64,000 nt of DNA, taken from assembly GCF_030812995.1 (NCBI RefSeq), contig NZ_JAUSTT010000001.1:308085-372084 (forward strand). The letters run 5' to 3'. Under the pieces are notes generated by a model. That model was not told where the DNA came from. It saw only the letters and a list, made by a program, of their open reading frames with translations, and did no database searches. Of this stretch, positions 25,592-36,635 are shown piece by piece. Source of the DNA: Bacillus chungangensis. Its GTDB lineage: Bacteria; Bacillota; Bacilli; Bacillales; Bacillaceae_C. The position numbers and the translations under genes were made by a program. Every line of letters begins with the position of its first letter. Positions within the stretch are counted from its first letter, which is position 1.

Positions 25592-26530
25592 TTATGCTAA
25601 TACACTCATCACATGACGAACAGATTCTGCAGATTTGTCTAAAGCTGTTTTTTCTTCTGGTAGTAATTCTAATTCGATCACTTTTTCAAGACCATCAGCA
25701 CCTAATACTGTTGGCACGCCTAAATAAATTCCATCATAGCCATATTCACCTTCAAGATATGCAATCGCTGGCAAAACACGACGTTGATCTTTGATGATTG
25801 CCTCAACCATTTCGACTAAGGAAGCCGCAGGAGCATAGTATGCACTGCCATTACCTAATAAATTAACTATCTCCCCGCCGCCTTTGCGAGTACGCTCTAC
25901 AATTGCGTCTAAGCGATCTTTAGGTATAAGCGTTTCAAGCGGAATCCCGCCAGCATAAGAGTAGCGAACGAGCGGTACCATGTCGTCTCCATGGCCGCCT
26001 AGCACGAAGCCTGTAACATCTTTAACAGAAAAATTTAATTCCTGTGCTATAAACGTACGGAAACGAGCTGTATCAAGAACGCCAGATTGTCCGATTACAC
26101 GGTTTTTCGGGAAGCCAGATTCCTTATAAACCGTATAAGTCATTGCATCGACAGGATTTGTTAGGACAATAATGTAACAATTTGGAGAGTATTTCACGAT
26201 CTCTTGTGTGACACTTGTCATTATTTTTTGGTTCGTTTGTACAAGATCGTCGCGACTCATGCCAGGCTTGCGTGCAATACCAGCTGTAATGACGACAATA
26301 TCAGAATCCTTTGTATCTTCATAATTTGCAGTTCCAGTAATATTAGCGTCAAAACCTTGTACTGGGCTTGCTTCTAACATGTCTAAAGCTTTTCCTTTTG
26401 TTGGGTTTTCCATTTGAGGAATATCAACTAAAACAACATCTGCCAGCTCTTTTTGACCAATTAAAAAGGCTGTTGTTGCACCAGTAAAACCACCGCCAAT
26501 AACAGAAACTTTTTTACGTTTCATTGTCAT
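25592..26530 (-). CDS. mdh: Malate dehydrogenase
   Basis: 312 aa NAD-dependent LDH-like malate dehydrogenase. Rossmann motif [18 protein letters not shown], substrate Arg residues in [12 protein letters not shown], catalytic His in [20 protein letters not shown]. The start at 26530 gives the same length as B. subtilis Mdh, with GAGGCGG 7 nt upstream; the TTG at 26551 lacks an SD. In B. subtilis it is the last gene of citZ-icd-mdh. Here about 540 bp containing a decayed IS605 element separate it from icd, so it may depend on its own promoter. Confidence 0.97.
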   Translation of the reverse strand: MTMKRKKVSVIGGGFTGATTAFLIGQKELADVVLVDIPQMENPTKGKALDMLEASPVQGFDANITGTANYEDTKDSDIVVITAGIARKPGMSRDDLVQTNQKIMTSVTQEIVKYSPNCYIIVLTNPVDAMTYTVYKESGFPKNRVIGQSGVLDTARFRTFIAQELNFSVKDVTGFVLGGHGDDMVPLVRYSYAGGIPLETLIPKDRLDAIVERTRKGGGEIVNLLGNGSAYYAPAASLVEMVEAIIKDQRRVLPAIAYLEGEYGYDGIYLGVPTVLGADGLEKVIELELLPEEKTALDKSAESVRHVMSVLA

Positions 26531-26638
26531 GAGATTTCCGCCTCTTTTCAATATAAAGTAATGTGCGTCCTTCTTCGCTATCTAATCAACCATCAACCAT
26601 TCGCCAATCTTTGTTGGCTAAGCAATACTCGTTATCTA

Positions 26639-26769
26639 GTGAACTACTCACCACTTATCGACCTTACGGTCTGATTGAAGTAGGAGCTTCTTGGGAACTA
26701 GATACTTTTGTTAGCTATCTATATTTACCAAGCTATAAGGGTAGTCCCTGCCCCTAGAGAAAATACCGA
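26639..26769 (-). ncRNA. Putative omega RNA (TnpB guide RNA) segment, copy 1
   Basis: The right-end region after the tnpB stop codon: GGGCAGGGACTACCC, AGCTTGGTAAATATAGATAGCT, GAAGCTCCTACTTC, ending in the right-end hairpin. In IS605 elements this segment encodes the scaffold of the TnpB guide RNA, with the guide read from the flanking host DNA. It is almost identical to the segment at 42758-42890. Expression is not shown. Confidence 0.55.
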
Positions 26770-26823
26770 CTACATGGCTAGTTTCAGCAAGTTCTTACTT
26801 GCATTCACATCCCTGTCATCAAC
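26770..26823 (-). pseudogene. TnpB C-terminal remnant
   Basis: Seventeen codons ending in a stop read VDDRDVNASKNLLKLAM. This is the conserved C-terminal RuvC motif of TnpB/OrfB (H-DRD-x-NA-x-N-[IL]L). All upstream coding sequence is lost, and the left-end palindrome abuts it. Confidence 0.8.
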
Positions 26824-27070
26824 CTTCCATAGTGTATATGTTGATTATAGAACAATATTTTGGCTTACACTAACCGAAAAATCATCTCCTACTTTCATTG
26901 GGCTATGCCCTTCACATTTAGAAGTGGGAGAATTCTTTTCGGAAATCCAGTTAAAATAAGTTTTTCTAGCTATATCAGATGGAGCAAATAAAATATCCTC
27001 CACCTGATTTAGCTGCAAAATATTTTGGAAAATATTAGTATTTTACACTACACTCACTGTAAAAATGCGA

Positions 27071-28345
27071 TTATTTGCTCATATTTTTAATGAGTTCAGC
27101 CGCAAATTCAGAGCATTTCACTTCCGTTGCACCATCCATTAATCGAGCAAAATCATAAGTAACAACTTTAGATTCAATTGTTTTCTCCATTGAATTTGTG
27201 ATCAGTGCAGCTGCTTCAGTCCATCCAAGGTGTTCAAGCATCAGAACCCCAGAAAGAATAACAGAAGATGGATTTACTTTATCCAGGCCTGCATATTTTG
27301 GTGCAGTACCATGTGTCGCTTCAAATATCGCATGACCTGTGTCATAGTTGATGTTTGCTCCAGGTGCTATTCCAATTCCACCTACTTGTGCAGCTAACGC
27401 GTCAGAAATATAATCACCATTTAAGTTCATTGTTGCAACAACATCAAACTCACGCGGACGAGTTAAGATTTGCTGTAGGAAAATATCAGCAATTGAATCT
27501 TTAATAATAATTTTGCCAGCTGCTTCAGCGTCTGACTGCGCTTTGTTTGCAGCATCTGTTCCTTGTTCTTCTTTAATCTTATCGTATTGAGCCCATGTAA
27601 ACACTTTATCGCCAAATTCCTTTTCAGCTACTTCATAACCCCAATTTTTGAAGGCACCTTCTGTAAATTTCATAATATTTCCTTTATGTACAAGGGTAAC
27701 AGATTTTCTACCTTCCTTGATTGCATAATTGATTGCAGCACGAACAAGGCGTTTCGTTCCTTCCGCTGAAACAGGCTTAATGCCTATGCCAGAAGTTTCA
27801 GGGAAACGAATTTTATCGACACCCATTTCATTTTGTAAGAAGTTTATTAACTTTCTCACATCATCAGTGCCCTCTTTATATTCGATCCCAGCATAAATAT
27901 CTTCCGTATTTTCTCGAAAAATGACCATATCTGTATCTTCTGGACGCTTAACAGGGGATGGCACGCCTGTAAAATAACGTACAGGACGCAAACAGACATA
28001 CAAATCTAGTTCTTGTCGAAGCGCCACGTTTAATGAACGAATTCCTCCGCCAATTGGAGTAGTTAAAGGGCCTTTTATTGCAATTAAGTATTCCTGAATA
28101 TCTTTTAAAGTTTCTGCTGGAAGCCATTCTCCTGTTTTATTAAAAGCTTTTTCACCAGCATAAACTTCTTTCCAGACAATTTTCTTTTCGCCTTTATATG
28201 CTTTTTCAACAGCCGCATCTAAGACTTGAGAAGCGGCAGCCCAAATGTCAGGACCTGTTCCATCCCCTTCAATAAACGGAATAATTGGATTGTTTGGTGT
28301 ATGAAGAACACCATTTTCGACAGTAATTTTTTCACCTTTTGACAT
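27071..28345 (-). CDS. icd: Isocitrate dehydrogenase (NADP)
   Basis: 424 aa. Converts isocitrate to 2-oxoglutarate in the TCA cycle. [12 protein letters not shown] near the N-terminus, substrate-binding [17 protein letters not shown] with the phosphorylation-loop Ser, [24 protein letters not shown], and [17 protein letters not shown] with the metal Asp residues. The start at 28345 ([12 protein letters not shown]) has GGAGGG 6 nt upstream and matches B. subtilis Icd; the longer frame to 28366 is unsupported. It follows citZ by 104 bp. An imperfect inverted repeat (ATCAG-TGGAG/CTCCA-CTGAT, about 26970-27007) lies downstream. Confidence 0.98.
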   Translation of the reverse strand: MSKGEKITVENGVLHTPNNPIIPFIEGDGTGPDIWAAASQVLDAAVEKAYKGEKKIVWKEVYAGEKAFNKTGEWLPAETLKDIQEYLIAIKGPLTTPIGGGIRSLNVALRQELDLYVCLRPVRYFTGVPSPVKRPEDTDMVIFRENTEDIYAGIEYKEGTDDVRKLINFLQNEMGVDKIRFPETSGIGIKPVSAEGTKRLVRAAINYAIKEGRKSVTLVHKGNIMKFTEGAFKNWGYEVAEKEFGDKVFTWAQYDKIKEEQGTDAANKAQSDAEAAGKIIIKDSIADIFLQQILTRPREFDVVATMNLNGDYISDALAAQVGGIGIAPGANINYDTGHAIFEATHGTAPKYAGLDKVNPSSVILSGVLMLEHLGWTEAAALITNSMEKTIESKVVTYDFARLMDGATEVKCSEFAAELIKNMSK

Positions 28346-28449
28346 CTTTTTCCCTCCAGATTTCAATCTTCTTAAAGGTTAGAAATTTCTTGCATCTAAA
28401 TTTCTATTAACCTTTTTTTCACAATAATATGACATTAGTAGCGTCATGA

Positions 28450-29562
28450 TTAGCGGTTTTCAAGAGGAATGTATGATTGCTTTCCTGGTCCTGTATATTC
28501 TGCACGAGGACGAATTAAACGATTGTTTTCATACTGCTCTAAAATATGTGCTAACCATCCTGAAACACGACTAACAGCAAATATTGGCGTAAATAAATCA
28601 TGATCGACACCTAAACTATGATAAACTGAAGCTGAATAAAAATCGACATTTGGCGGCAAACCTTTTTCTGATGTCACGATTTGTGCGATTTTGGTTGACA
28701 TCTCAAACCAATGCGGTTCTCCTGTCAAATCTGTCAATTTTTGCGACATTTCTTTGAGATGTTTAGCTCGTGGATCTCCTTTTCTATACACACGGTGCCC
28801 AAATCCCATTATTTTTTCTTTGTTCTCCAATTTATCATAAACATATGAATCAACTTTTTCAAGAGAGCCTATTTCACTTAACATTTTCATGACTTGTTCA
28901 TTTGCCCCGCCATGCAATGGACCTTTTAAAGCTCCAATAGCTGAAGTAATACCTGAATAGATGTCAGACAATGTTGCTACACAAACTCGCGCTGTAAAGG
29001 TAGATGCATTTAACTCATGGTCGGCATGAAGCACAAGTGCTTTATCAAATGCTTCAACAGCAATTGCATTTGGTTCTTCCCCTTTTAACAAATAAAGAAA
29101 ATTTTCCGCAAAACTAAAATCCTTGCGTGGCGAAACCGGCTCAAGCCCTTTTCTTATACGTGCATAAGCAGCCACGATCGCTGGCATCTTAGCTTGTAAG
29201 CGGATTGCTTTCTCATAATTTGCCTTTTCCTCCATTACCTCTGCTTCATCATCATATAATCCCAGTTGAGAAACAGCGGTTCGTAAAACTGCCATTGGAT
29301 GAGCGTTTTTCGGGAACGCTTTAAGGCCCTCAATTAAACCTTGCGGCAAATCCATATTGTCGGCAAGCTGCTGCTTTAATACTGCAAGCTGTTCTTTATT
29401 CGGTAGCTTCAAATGCCATAATAAATAAATGACCTCTTCGAAGCACGCGTTTTCTGCAAGATCATCGATATCGTACCCTACATAAGTTAACGTATCATCG
29501 ATAATAGAACTAATTGATGAAGTTGTCGCAACGACACCCTCAAGACCGCGAGTAGCTGTCAT
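28450..29562 (-). CDS. citZ: Citrate synthase
   Basis: 370 aa type I-like Gram-positive citrate synthase, entry to the TCA cycle. Motifs: GLEGVVATTSSIS, YLLWHLKLP, LHADHELNASTFTARV with catalytic His, GPLHGGANEQVMKML with the second catalytic His, MGFGHRVYRKGDPRA, and NVDFYSASVYHSLG with the catalytic Asp. Start set at 29562 (MTATRGLEGV) behind AAGGAGAG. The frame is open for 39 more codons upstream, but those residues do not fit the family. First gene of citZ-icd(-mdh). Confidence 0.97.
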   Translation of the reverse strand: MTATRGLEGVVATTSSISSIIDDTLTYVGYDIDDLAENACFEEVIYLLWHLKLPNKEQLAVLKQQLADNMDLPQGLIEGLKAFPKNAHPMAVLRTAVSQLGLYDDEAEVMEEKANYEKAIRLQAKMPAIVAAYARIRKGLEPVSPRKDFSFAENFLYLLKGEEPNAIAVEAFDKALVLHADHELNASTFTARVCVATLSDIYSGITSAIGALKGPLHGGANEQVMKMLSEIGSLEKVDSYVYDKLENKEKIMGFGHRVYRKGDPRAKHLKEMSQKLTDLTGEPHWFEMSTKIAQIVTSEKGLPPNVDFYSASVYHSLGVDHDLFTPIFAVSRVSGWLAHILEQYENNRLIRPRAEYTGPGKQSYIPLENR

Positions 29563-29684
29563 GATAATCTCTCCTTCGACTTTAATTTTCCCTTTTGTTT
29601 TTTCAAGTCCTTTCAAATAAAAAATTGTCACATTTTTGAGCAGCGGCTCAGTGTTTGTACATAAATAAAGCGATTGCACTTTCT

Positions 29685-29712
29685 ATTATAATATAATATA
29701 AAAACTTGTCTA
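29685..29712 (-). promoter_or_regulatory. Probable citZ promoter
   Basis: Minus strand: TAGACA, a 16-nt AT-rich spacer, TATAAT, about 120 nt before the citZ start. No cre or CcpC box was identified with confidence. Confidence 0.45.
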
Positions 29713-29923
29713 TCGCTCTTTCATATACACGATACCCACTCACATTTCCTATTATAAACAATTATGCAAGTATTGTGAATGGATACGCTTCATGAATTCC
29801 ATGGTTATTATGATTTTACAATACTTTTATTCTTACGTTTGCAATAGTTGATTCTTTGTTATCCGCCTTTTTTCTGATTAATGAAGAATTTTCTTGCTTA
29901 ACTGACATAGACAAAATAAAATA

Positions 29924-30385
29924 CTATGATTGGAATAATTCAAATCCTTTCATCGCGTAATAAGCAATCCCTGCTCCAATTACTGGTCCGACTGCCACAC
30001 CTTTGAAAAGTGCAACTGCAATAATTGTTCCTAAAACAAGTGCTGTTGTAATATGAGGATCTGAAGCCAAAAGAATAATACCATTTTTTGCAAGGATTGC
30101 GACTAATACTCCTGATGCCAAAGCAATCCATGCATATGGAGATTTTAACGCAGCAAGCAAATCCTTAAATCCAATTGCCCCGCTCGCGATTGGAGCCAAA
30201 ACAGCAATCGTAATGATGGTTACTCCCCAGTTTATCCCTTTTGATTGCAGCATCGTAAACACTTTTTGATCAACACTTATCACTTTTAAAATAATTAACA
30301 CCAAAGCGGCAATAATTAAAGATTGATTTTTGGCAATGAATCCTATTGCTAACAAAAGCAATAAAAATATTAGTGCTTGATTCAA
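29924..30385 (-). CDS. ytwI: DUF441 membrane protein YtwI
   Basis: 153 aa, very hydrophobic, four or five predicted membrane helices (residues ~4-34, 51-71, 82-104, 110-148). DUF441 signature stretches are NWGVTIITIAVLAPIASG and GVAVGPVIGAGIAYY. Function unknown. TTG start (LNQALIF read as Met) with AAAGGGAG upstream. It lies between citZ and ytvI as in B. subtilis. Confidence 0.9.
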   Translation of the reverse strand: MNQALIFLLLLLAIGFIAKNQSLIIAALVLIILKVISVDQKVFTMLQSKGINWGVTIITIAVLAPIASGAIGFKDLLAALKSPYAWIALASGVLVAILAKNGIILLASDPHITTALVLGTIIAVALFKGVAVGPVIGAGIAYYAMKGFELFQS

Positions 30386-30560
30386 GATTTTTCTCCCTTT
30401 CTACAGGTTCTTGTCAGCAGCAGCTTATCCACTTTCTTACTAGAGTTTAAAGCTAAAACATTGAATTAGGTAATATACAATGTTTGTCTCCTTACTTGTC
30501 CAAGCTTTTCGTACTATATTGCAAAATAAATGAATAAAATTGAAGTATACCCTTTTTTGA

Positions 30561-30656
30561 AAAAGTGAAACTTCCACAACAAGGAATGAGAGATAAGAAA
30601 ATAAGTTTTCTTTACTTTCCACCTCCTCTTCTCTTGCCCAGCTAAATGTGGAAAAG
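30561..30656 (+). repeat. Dispersed mosaic repeat, degenerate copy E
   Basis: Begins AAAAGTGAAACTTCCACAAC and ends CCCAGCTAAATGTGGAAAAG, resembling the start and the GCCAGTTAGATGTGGGATAA end of the short-type copies, with a decayed centre. It lies in the 367-bp gap between divergent ytwI and ytvI, where no gene is seen. Confidence 0.5.
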
Positions 30657-30752
30657 AGGCAGGTATTAGCAATGATAAACGATCAATAGCTTACCTCCTT
30701 AAAGAGCTATTGATGCCAGCTTAAGCTAAATCTTAGTTGGAGGAGAAATCAT

Positions 30753-31868
30753 TTGAATGAACATACATTGTATCAAATAATGCGTTTTATATTCGTCCTA
30801 GTCATGATTGCTGTAAGCATCACATTTCTTTACTTTCTAGCAAAAGCAGCTTATCCATTCTTTATCGCTTTTGGTATTGCGTTTTTGATCAATCCGATTG
30901 TTCGTTTTCTTGAAAAAACAATCAAACTTCCAAGGTTATTGGCAGTTTTAACTTCTCTCCTGCTGCTCATCGGCGTATTTATCGGTCTTATGACGTTATT
31001 AATTGTAGAAATTGTTGCAGGTGCAAATTATTTGGCAAACGTTGTTCCAGAACATGTGGCAACTCTCGTACATAGTTTGGAAACGATTGTTGCTGAAAAG
31101 GTGATTCCTCTTTACAACCGCCTTATTGGACTTATTTCTCGGCTAGAAAGTGGACAACAAGATGCTATTTTAAAACAAATTCAATTAGCAGGTGAAGCTT
31201 TATCCGCAAGTATCGGTAATTTTGTGCAGCATTTCTTGTTAAAATTGCCAAGCATCGTTTCGTGGATACCAAATACAGCTACTGTGCTGTTATTTTCTCT
31301 CATTGCAACATTTCTTATTAGCAAAGATTGGGATGATCTTACTAGAAAAATGAGTCAATTTATTCCGGAGACAATAAAGCATAGGTGGATCGCACTTTCA
31401 GGAATAGTAAGGCAGGCATTATTCGGTTATCTATTTGCACAACTTACTTTTATGTCCATTACCTTTCTTCTTGTAATAAGTGGCTTGCTTTTTTTAAAAG
31501 TTCACTATGCTCTAACGATTGCATTAGTATGTGCATTTGTGGACTTGCTTCCTTATGTTGGAACAGGCATCATTTTTATTCCATGGATCATGTATGCAAT
31601 GGCAACAGGTGATGAAAGCCTTGTAGTTGGTCTTATCGTTTTGTATTTAATTATCGTAGTCCAACGCCAGTTAACGGAGCCGAAAATTCTTTCTTCAAGT
31701 ATCGGTTTAAATCCATTAGCGACTTTAATTGCATTATTTATTGGCTTTCAATATTTTGGTTTTATCGGTTTTATTTTAGGTCCTGTTTTACTTGTGTTCT
31801 TAACAGCTTTATATAAAGCGAATGTGTTTCGAGATATATGGTCATACATAAAAGGAAAAACATATTAA
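30753..31868 (+). CDS. ytvI: Sporulation integral membrane protein YtvI (AI-2E transporter family)
   Basis: 371 aa polytopic protein of the PerM/AI-2E transporter family with about seven or eight membrane segments. The sequence starts LNEHTLYQIMRFIFVLVMIA, has the family pattern FFIAFGIAFLINPIVRFLEK near residues 33-53, and the C-terminal half PYVGTGIIFIPWIMYA...ITEPKILSSSIGLNPLATLIALFIGFQYFG. TTG start with GGAGGAG upstream. The B. subtilis orthologue is linked to sporulation, but its transported substrate is unknown. Confidence 0.93.
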   Translation: MNEHTLYQIMRFIFVLVMIAVSITFLYFLAKAAYPFFIAFGIAFLINPIVRFLEKTIKLPRLLAVLTSLLLLIGVFIGLMTLLIVEIVAGANYLANVVPEHVATLVHSLETIVAEKVIPLYNRLIGLISRLESGQQDAILKQIQLAGEALSASIGNFVQHFLLKLPSIVSWIPNTATVLLFSLIATFLISKDWDDLTRKMSQFIPETIKHRWIALSGIVRQALFGYLFAQLTFMSITFLLVISGLLFLKVHYALTIALVCAFVDLLPYVGTGIIFIPWIMYAMATGDESLVVGLIVLYLIIVVQRQLTEPKILSSSIGLNPLATLIALFIGFQYFGFIGFILGPVLLVFLTALYKANVFRDIWSYIKGKTY

Positions 31869-31872
31869 AAGG

Positions 31873-32259
31873 TTATTTCCAAATAATAATCCGTTTTTGA
31901 TTGACCCATTTATTCGTTATTTTTCTGAACAGTGGCTTAAATAAATGACGAGTTTGCGGCAGCAAAAGCAAAAAGCCACAAGCATCTGTTAAAAAGCCTG
32001 GAGTTATAAGGAGCAGGGCGCCAATAAAAATACAGAGTGCAGAAAATATTTCATCACCTGGATATTCTCCATGATGAATCTTTCCCTGTAATCTTTTTAT
32101 CGTTTCCAGTCCTTGCTGCTTTGCAAAATATGTGCCGAGCAGTGCGGTAAAAATAATGAAGACAATTGTCCACAATAGACCAATTGTTTGACCAGCATAA
32201 ATGAATAAGCCAATTTCTAAAGCAGGTATGAGAATAAATATAATAAACAAATATCTCAT
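31873..32259 (-). CDS. fxsA: FxsA-family membrane protein (YtzA)
   Basis: About 128 aa with four hydrophobic segments (MRYLFIIFILIPALEIGLFIY; ~25-43; FSALCIFIGALLLITPGFLTD; and FLLLLP). The FxsA pattern is LLWTIVFIIFTALLGTYFAKQQG followed by ITPGFLTDACGFLLLLP and RHLF. In E. coli FxsA relieves phage T7 exclusion when overproduced; its role in Bacillus is unknown. GGGGG SD before the ATG at 32259; a GTG at 32274 is an alternative. It converges with ytvI (4-bp gap). Confidence 0.9.
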   Translation of the reverse strand: MRYLFIIFILIPALEIGLFIYAGQTIGLLWTIVFIIFTALLGTYFAKQQGLETIKRLQGKIHHGEYPGDEIFSALCIFIGALLLITPGFLTDACGFLLLLPQTRHLFKPLFRKITNKWVNQKRIIIWK

Positions 32260-32354
32260 TGTTTTGTCCCCCACGTTTTTTCATTATAACATACACATTG
32301 TTCCAAAAAATATTCAACTAACAATGCCAAGAAAGTTCAATTTGAATATAATAA

Positions 32355-32394
32355 GGCCGACTCAAAGCAATGAATCTACAATGCTGAGTCAGCC
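32355..32394 (-). terminator. Hairpin between pyk and fxsA
   Basis: GGC-CGACTCA and TGAGTC-AGCC with an inner AGCA-TTG/CAATG-CT pairing. On the minus strand it is followed only by TTATTATA, so termination is plausible but not certain. The rest of the pyk-fxsA gap (32395-32645) has no gene. It holds a second hairpin, CTAGCTT (32470-32476) with AAGCTAG (32501-32507). Confidence 0.45.
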
Positions 32395-32645
32395 GCCGTT
32401 TGTGTCCGGGAACCATTTACCGCTCTTTCATCAGTAGCTTTCTCTCATCCCGTTATTGATAGGCACAACCTAGCTTTAGCAACGGCTTTCCCCTAAAATC
32501 AAGCTAGAAAAGCGCTTGTTGTCCTCCAGCTTAAAAATCCGATCAGATGTTACGATTAGAAGTAAGATTCATCTAAACGCATGGGAGGTTTTTTTCCATT
32601 TATCTCCTCTAATACACTTGGCATTTTTTGTTCTAAGCTCTATGT

Positions 32646-34406
32646 TTATAAAACACTTGCATGGCCGCGATAAATAACCCCTCTGCTGGCATCAACTGTG
32701 ATTTCTTCGCCATTTTGAACGAGTTTTGTTGCATCTTTTACCCCGACAATAACAGGGATGCCTAGGTTAATGCCAATAACTGCAGCATGGCTTGTTAATC
32801 CGCCTTCTTCAGTAATTAACGCACTGCATTTTTCCAATGCCGGCATCATTTCCTTATCCGTTCCAACAGTGATCAAAATTGCTCCTTGCTCCATTCTTTC
32901 ATTAGCTTCCTTAGCATTGGCAGCAATGATTGCTCTGCCATAACTTGAGCTCCTGCCAATACCTTGGCCTTTTGCAAGAATATCGCCAACAACATGGATC
33001 TTCATTAAATTCGTTGTTCCTGTTTCTCCAACTGGCACTCCAGCTGTAATGACGATTAAATCCCCATGCTTTACAAGAGTAGAATTTAAGCTTTCTTGTA
33101 CAGCTAATTCGAGCATTTCATCTGTAGTCGTCACTTTTCTTCCTTGCTGTGGATGCACCCCCCAAACAAGTGTTAACCGCCGTGAGACGGATTCACTGAA
33201 AGTAACGGCAACAATATGGGCTTTAGGGCGATATTTTGAGATCATTCTTGCAGTATGACCGCTTTCTGTAGGCGTGACGATCGCTTCAACATCTAAATTG
33301 ATTGCCGTATGAGCAACAGACTGGCCAATTGCATCTGTCATATTATGGCTGCTGCTTTTTCGGCGCATTGAGAGAATATCCTTATGCCGCAATGATTGTT
33401 CTGCACGTATCGCTATGTTATACATCGTTTGCACCGCTTCTAAAGGATAGAGGCCTGCAGCTGTCTCACCGGAAAGCATGATTGCATCTGTACCATCAAA
33501 AATTGCATTGGCGACATCACTCGCCTCCGCCCTTGTTGGTCTTGGATTTCGCTGCATTGAATCGAGCATTTGCGTAGCCGTGATGACTGGTTTTCCTAAA
33601 TCATTACATTTTTTAATGAGCATTTTTTGAACGAGAGGTACTTCTTCTTCAGGAATTTCAACACCTAAATCTCCGCGTGCAACCATTAATCCGTCGGACA
33701 CCTTAAGAATATCATCGATGTTATCGACGCCTTCCTGGTTTTCGATTTTAGGAATAATATGTATATGTTCGGCCTGATTTTCCTCTAACAGCTTTCTAAT
33801 TTCAAGGACATCTGAAGCGCGGCGGACAAAGGATGCTGCAATATAATCGATGTCTTGTTCAATACCGAAAAGAATGTCTTTCGCATCTTTTTCCGTAATA
33901 CCTGGAAAGTTAACAGAAACGCCTGGAACATTAACCCCTTTATTGTTTTTTAATTTCCCACCATTTAATACTTTCGTAAGGATTTCTTTTTTATCTTTAT
34001 CTAGTGAAATGACTTCCAATGCAATTAAACCGTCATCTAATAAAATTCTCGCACCAATTTCAACATTATCGATTAGCTCTGGATAAGTGATAGAAAATTT
34101 CTCATCTGTTCCTAGTACTTCTTCCATCGCAACAATAACTGTGTTGCCCCCGATTAACTCAATAACCCCATCCTGCATTGTATGGGTACGAATTTCTGGG
34201 CCTTTCGTATCGAGAAGGATGCCGATCGTTTTCCCTGTTTTTTTCGCGGCTTCTCGTATACGTTTAATACGTGTTGCATGCTCCTGATGATTGCCGTGGG
34301 AAAAATTTAACCTCGCAACATTCATTCCAGCTTCCATCAATTTTTCTAACGTTTCAACACTTTCACTAGCAGGCCCAATGGTGCAAACAATTTTTGTTTT
34401 TTTCAT
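32646..34406 (-). CDS. pyk: Pyruvate kinase
   Basis: 586 aa. TIM-barrel and B-domain core (~1-350) with [40 protein letters not shown], and the catalytic/K+ region [25 protein letters not shown]. The allosteric C-domain follows to ~470. The extra C-terminal domain (~475-586) has the PEP-utiliser-like motif [19 protein letters not shown], which Bacillus pyruvate kinases carry. SD AGGAGGG. It directly follows pfkA (56 bp) and completes glycolysis to pyruvate. Confidence 0.98.
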   Translation of the reverse strand: MKKTKIVCTIGPASESVETLEKLMEAGMNVARLNFSHGNHQEHATRIKRIREAAKKTGKTIGILLDTKGPEIRTHTMQDGVIELIGGNTVIVAMEEVLGTDEKFSITYPELIDNVEIGARILLDDGLIALEVISLDKDKKEILTKVLNGGKLKNNKGVNVPGVSVNFPGITEKDAKDILFGIEQDIDYIAASFVRRASDVLEIRKLLEENQAEHIHIIPKIENQEGVDNIDDILKVSDGLMVARGDLGVEIPEEEVPLVQKMLIKKCNDLGKPVITATQMLDSMQRNPRPTRAEASDVANAIFDGTDAIMLSGETAAGLYPLEAVQTMYNIAIRAEQSLRHKDILSMRRKSSSHNMTDAIGQSVAHTAINLDVEAIVTPTESGHTARMISKYRPKAHIVAVTFSESVSRRLTLVWGVHPQQGRKVTTTDEMLELAVQESLNSTLVKHGDLIVITAGVPVGETGTTNLMKIHVVGDILAKGQGIGRSSSYGRAIIAANAKEANERMEQGAILITVGTDKEMMPALEKCSALITEEGGLTSHAAVIGINLGIPVIVGVKDATKLVQNGEEITVDASRGVIYRGHASVL

Positions 34407-34462
34407 TTTGTAATACCCTCCTAAGATTCAGGTGTTTAGTAAAAAGCAGGGAATTCTCTCAA

Positions 34463-35428
<966 letters not shown>

Positions 35429-35576
35429 TCACCTCAATATTAGTTTATAAAGATACAAGTAGATTCGCTGGAGGAACTTCTTTTTATTATAACACTTTCT
35501 ACTTATTTAAAACTTTATACTTAGGGCAAGTTTTTTACATTATAGAATTAAATACAAATGAAAACGGATGACTTAC

Positions 35577-35611
35577 AGGCAGTACCTCTTTTCCTTTAGA
35601 GGATACTGCCT
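35577..35611. terminator. Hairpin between accA and pfkA
   Basis: AGGCAGTA-CCTCT...AGAGG-ATACTGCCT, about 13 bp of stem around a short loop. There is no long U-run on the minus strand, so it may only partly terminate accDA transcription. Confidence 0.4.
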
Positions 35612-35657
35612 GATAAGAATATGACGCCCATTAATTGGTTAAAGTGCTTTAGACAAT

Positions 35658-36635
35658 CTATATTTTCATGCTGCTCTGAAGTAAACTAGTATACTTCCCA
35701 ATCCTTTTGAATTTTTCATAGCGTTTTTCTACTAATTCTTCAGGAGATAAAACAGAAAGTTCCTGCAATGATCTTTTTAAGACTGCATCAATCGCCTCTG
35801 CTTGCTTCTCAACATCTTGATGTGCTCCGCCTCTTACTTCAGGAATAATATCATCAATAATATCTAACGCTTTTAGGTCTGGAGCAGTGATCTTCATTGT
35901 TTCAGCGGCACGCTTTGCTAATGATGCATCTTTCCACAATATAGCAGCCGCACCCTCTGGTGAAATAACCGATAAAGTGCCGTTTTCAAGCATATGGATA
36001 TGATTTCCGACTCCAAGCGCTAATGCACCGCCACTTCCTCCTTCACCAATAACAATACTGACAATAGGGACTTTCAGCCCAGCCATTTCAAAAAGATTCC
36101 TGGCAATCGCTTCACTTTGGCCTCTTTCTTCAGCAGCTTTTCCTGGCTCTGCCCCCTTTGTATCGATAAAACAAATAACTGGGCGATTAAATTTTTCAGC
36201 TTGCTTCATTAAGCGCAAAGCCTTTCGATAGCCTTCTGGATGCGGCATCCCAAAATTACGCATAATGTTTTCTTTTGTATTTTTGCCTCGTTGCTGCCCA
36301 ATTACTGTTACCGGAATTCCACGATATTTAGCAATACCGCTAACGATCGCTCGGTCGTCTCCAAATAAACGATCTCCATGCAGCTCAAAAAAATCAGTAA
36401 ATAAAAATTCTATATAGTCCAGTGTTGTTGGCCGGTCTGGATGACGCGCCATTTGTACACGATCCCATGGTTTCATGTTTTCATAAATATCGACTTGCAG
36501 CTTTTCCAGCCGCGCCTCTAATTTTTCAATTTCAACCGATAAATCTACATCAGAGCTCTTAGTAAATTCTTTTAGCTCATTGATTTTTTCACGCAATTCA
36601 ACAATCGGTTTCTCAAAGCCAAGTACATTTTTCAT
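35658..36635 (-). CDS. accA: Acetyl-CoA carboxylase carboxyltransferase subunit alpha
   Basis: 325 aa. With AccD it forms the alpha2-beta2 carboxyltransferase that moves CO2 from biotin to acetyl-CoA, giving malonyl-CoA. N-terminal helical segment ([17 protein letters not shown]), then the crotonase-like domain: [87 protein letters not shown]. The ATG overlaps the accD stop codon (ATGA), indicating translational coupling that keeps the subunits at equal amounts. Confidence 0.98.
   Translation of the reverse strand: MKNVLGFEKPIVELREKINELKEFTKSSDVDLSVEIEKLEARLEKLQVDIYENMKPWDRVQMARHPDRPTTLDYIEFLFTDFFELHGDRLFGDDRAIVSGIAKYRGIPVTVIGQQRGKNTKENIMRNFGMPHPEGYRKALRLMKQAEKFNRPVICFIDTKGAEPGKAAEERGQSEAIARNLFEMAGLKVPIVSIVIGEGGSGGALALGVGNHIHMLENGTLSVISPEGAAAILWKDASLAKRAAETMKITAPDLKALDIIDDIIPEVRGGAHQDVEKQAEAIDAVLKRSLQELSVLSPEELVEKRYEKFKRIGKYTSLLQSSMKI

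Larger units (their letters stand above)
26639..26955 (-). mobile_element. Decayed IS200/IS605-family element, copy 1 (between icd and mdh)
   Basis: 317 bp sharing both ends with the element at 42758-43171. The left end (minus strand, from ~26955) is an imperfect palindrome CCGAAAAGAATTCTCC...GGAGATGATTTTTCGG with inner GGGC/GCCC. The right end (from 26639) includes a hairpin ACTTCAATCAGACC/GGTCGATAAGT and ends GTGAGTAGTTCAC. Between them only the last codons of tnpB remain. Subterminal palindromes without terminal inverted repeats are typical of IS200/IS605. Not autonomous. Confidence 0.85.

Noticed and set aside
26563..26959. Plus-strand frames of 64 and 83 codons in the icd-mdh gap
   Set aside because: They lie within the decayed IS605 element on the strand opposite the tnpB remnant and have no SD.
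32646..34406. Extra C-terminal domain of pyruvate kinase as a gene fusion
   Set aside because: This PEP-utiliser-like extension is the normal form in Bacillus and relatives, not a novelty.
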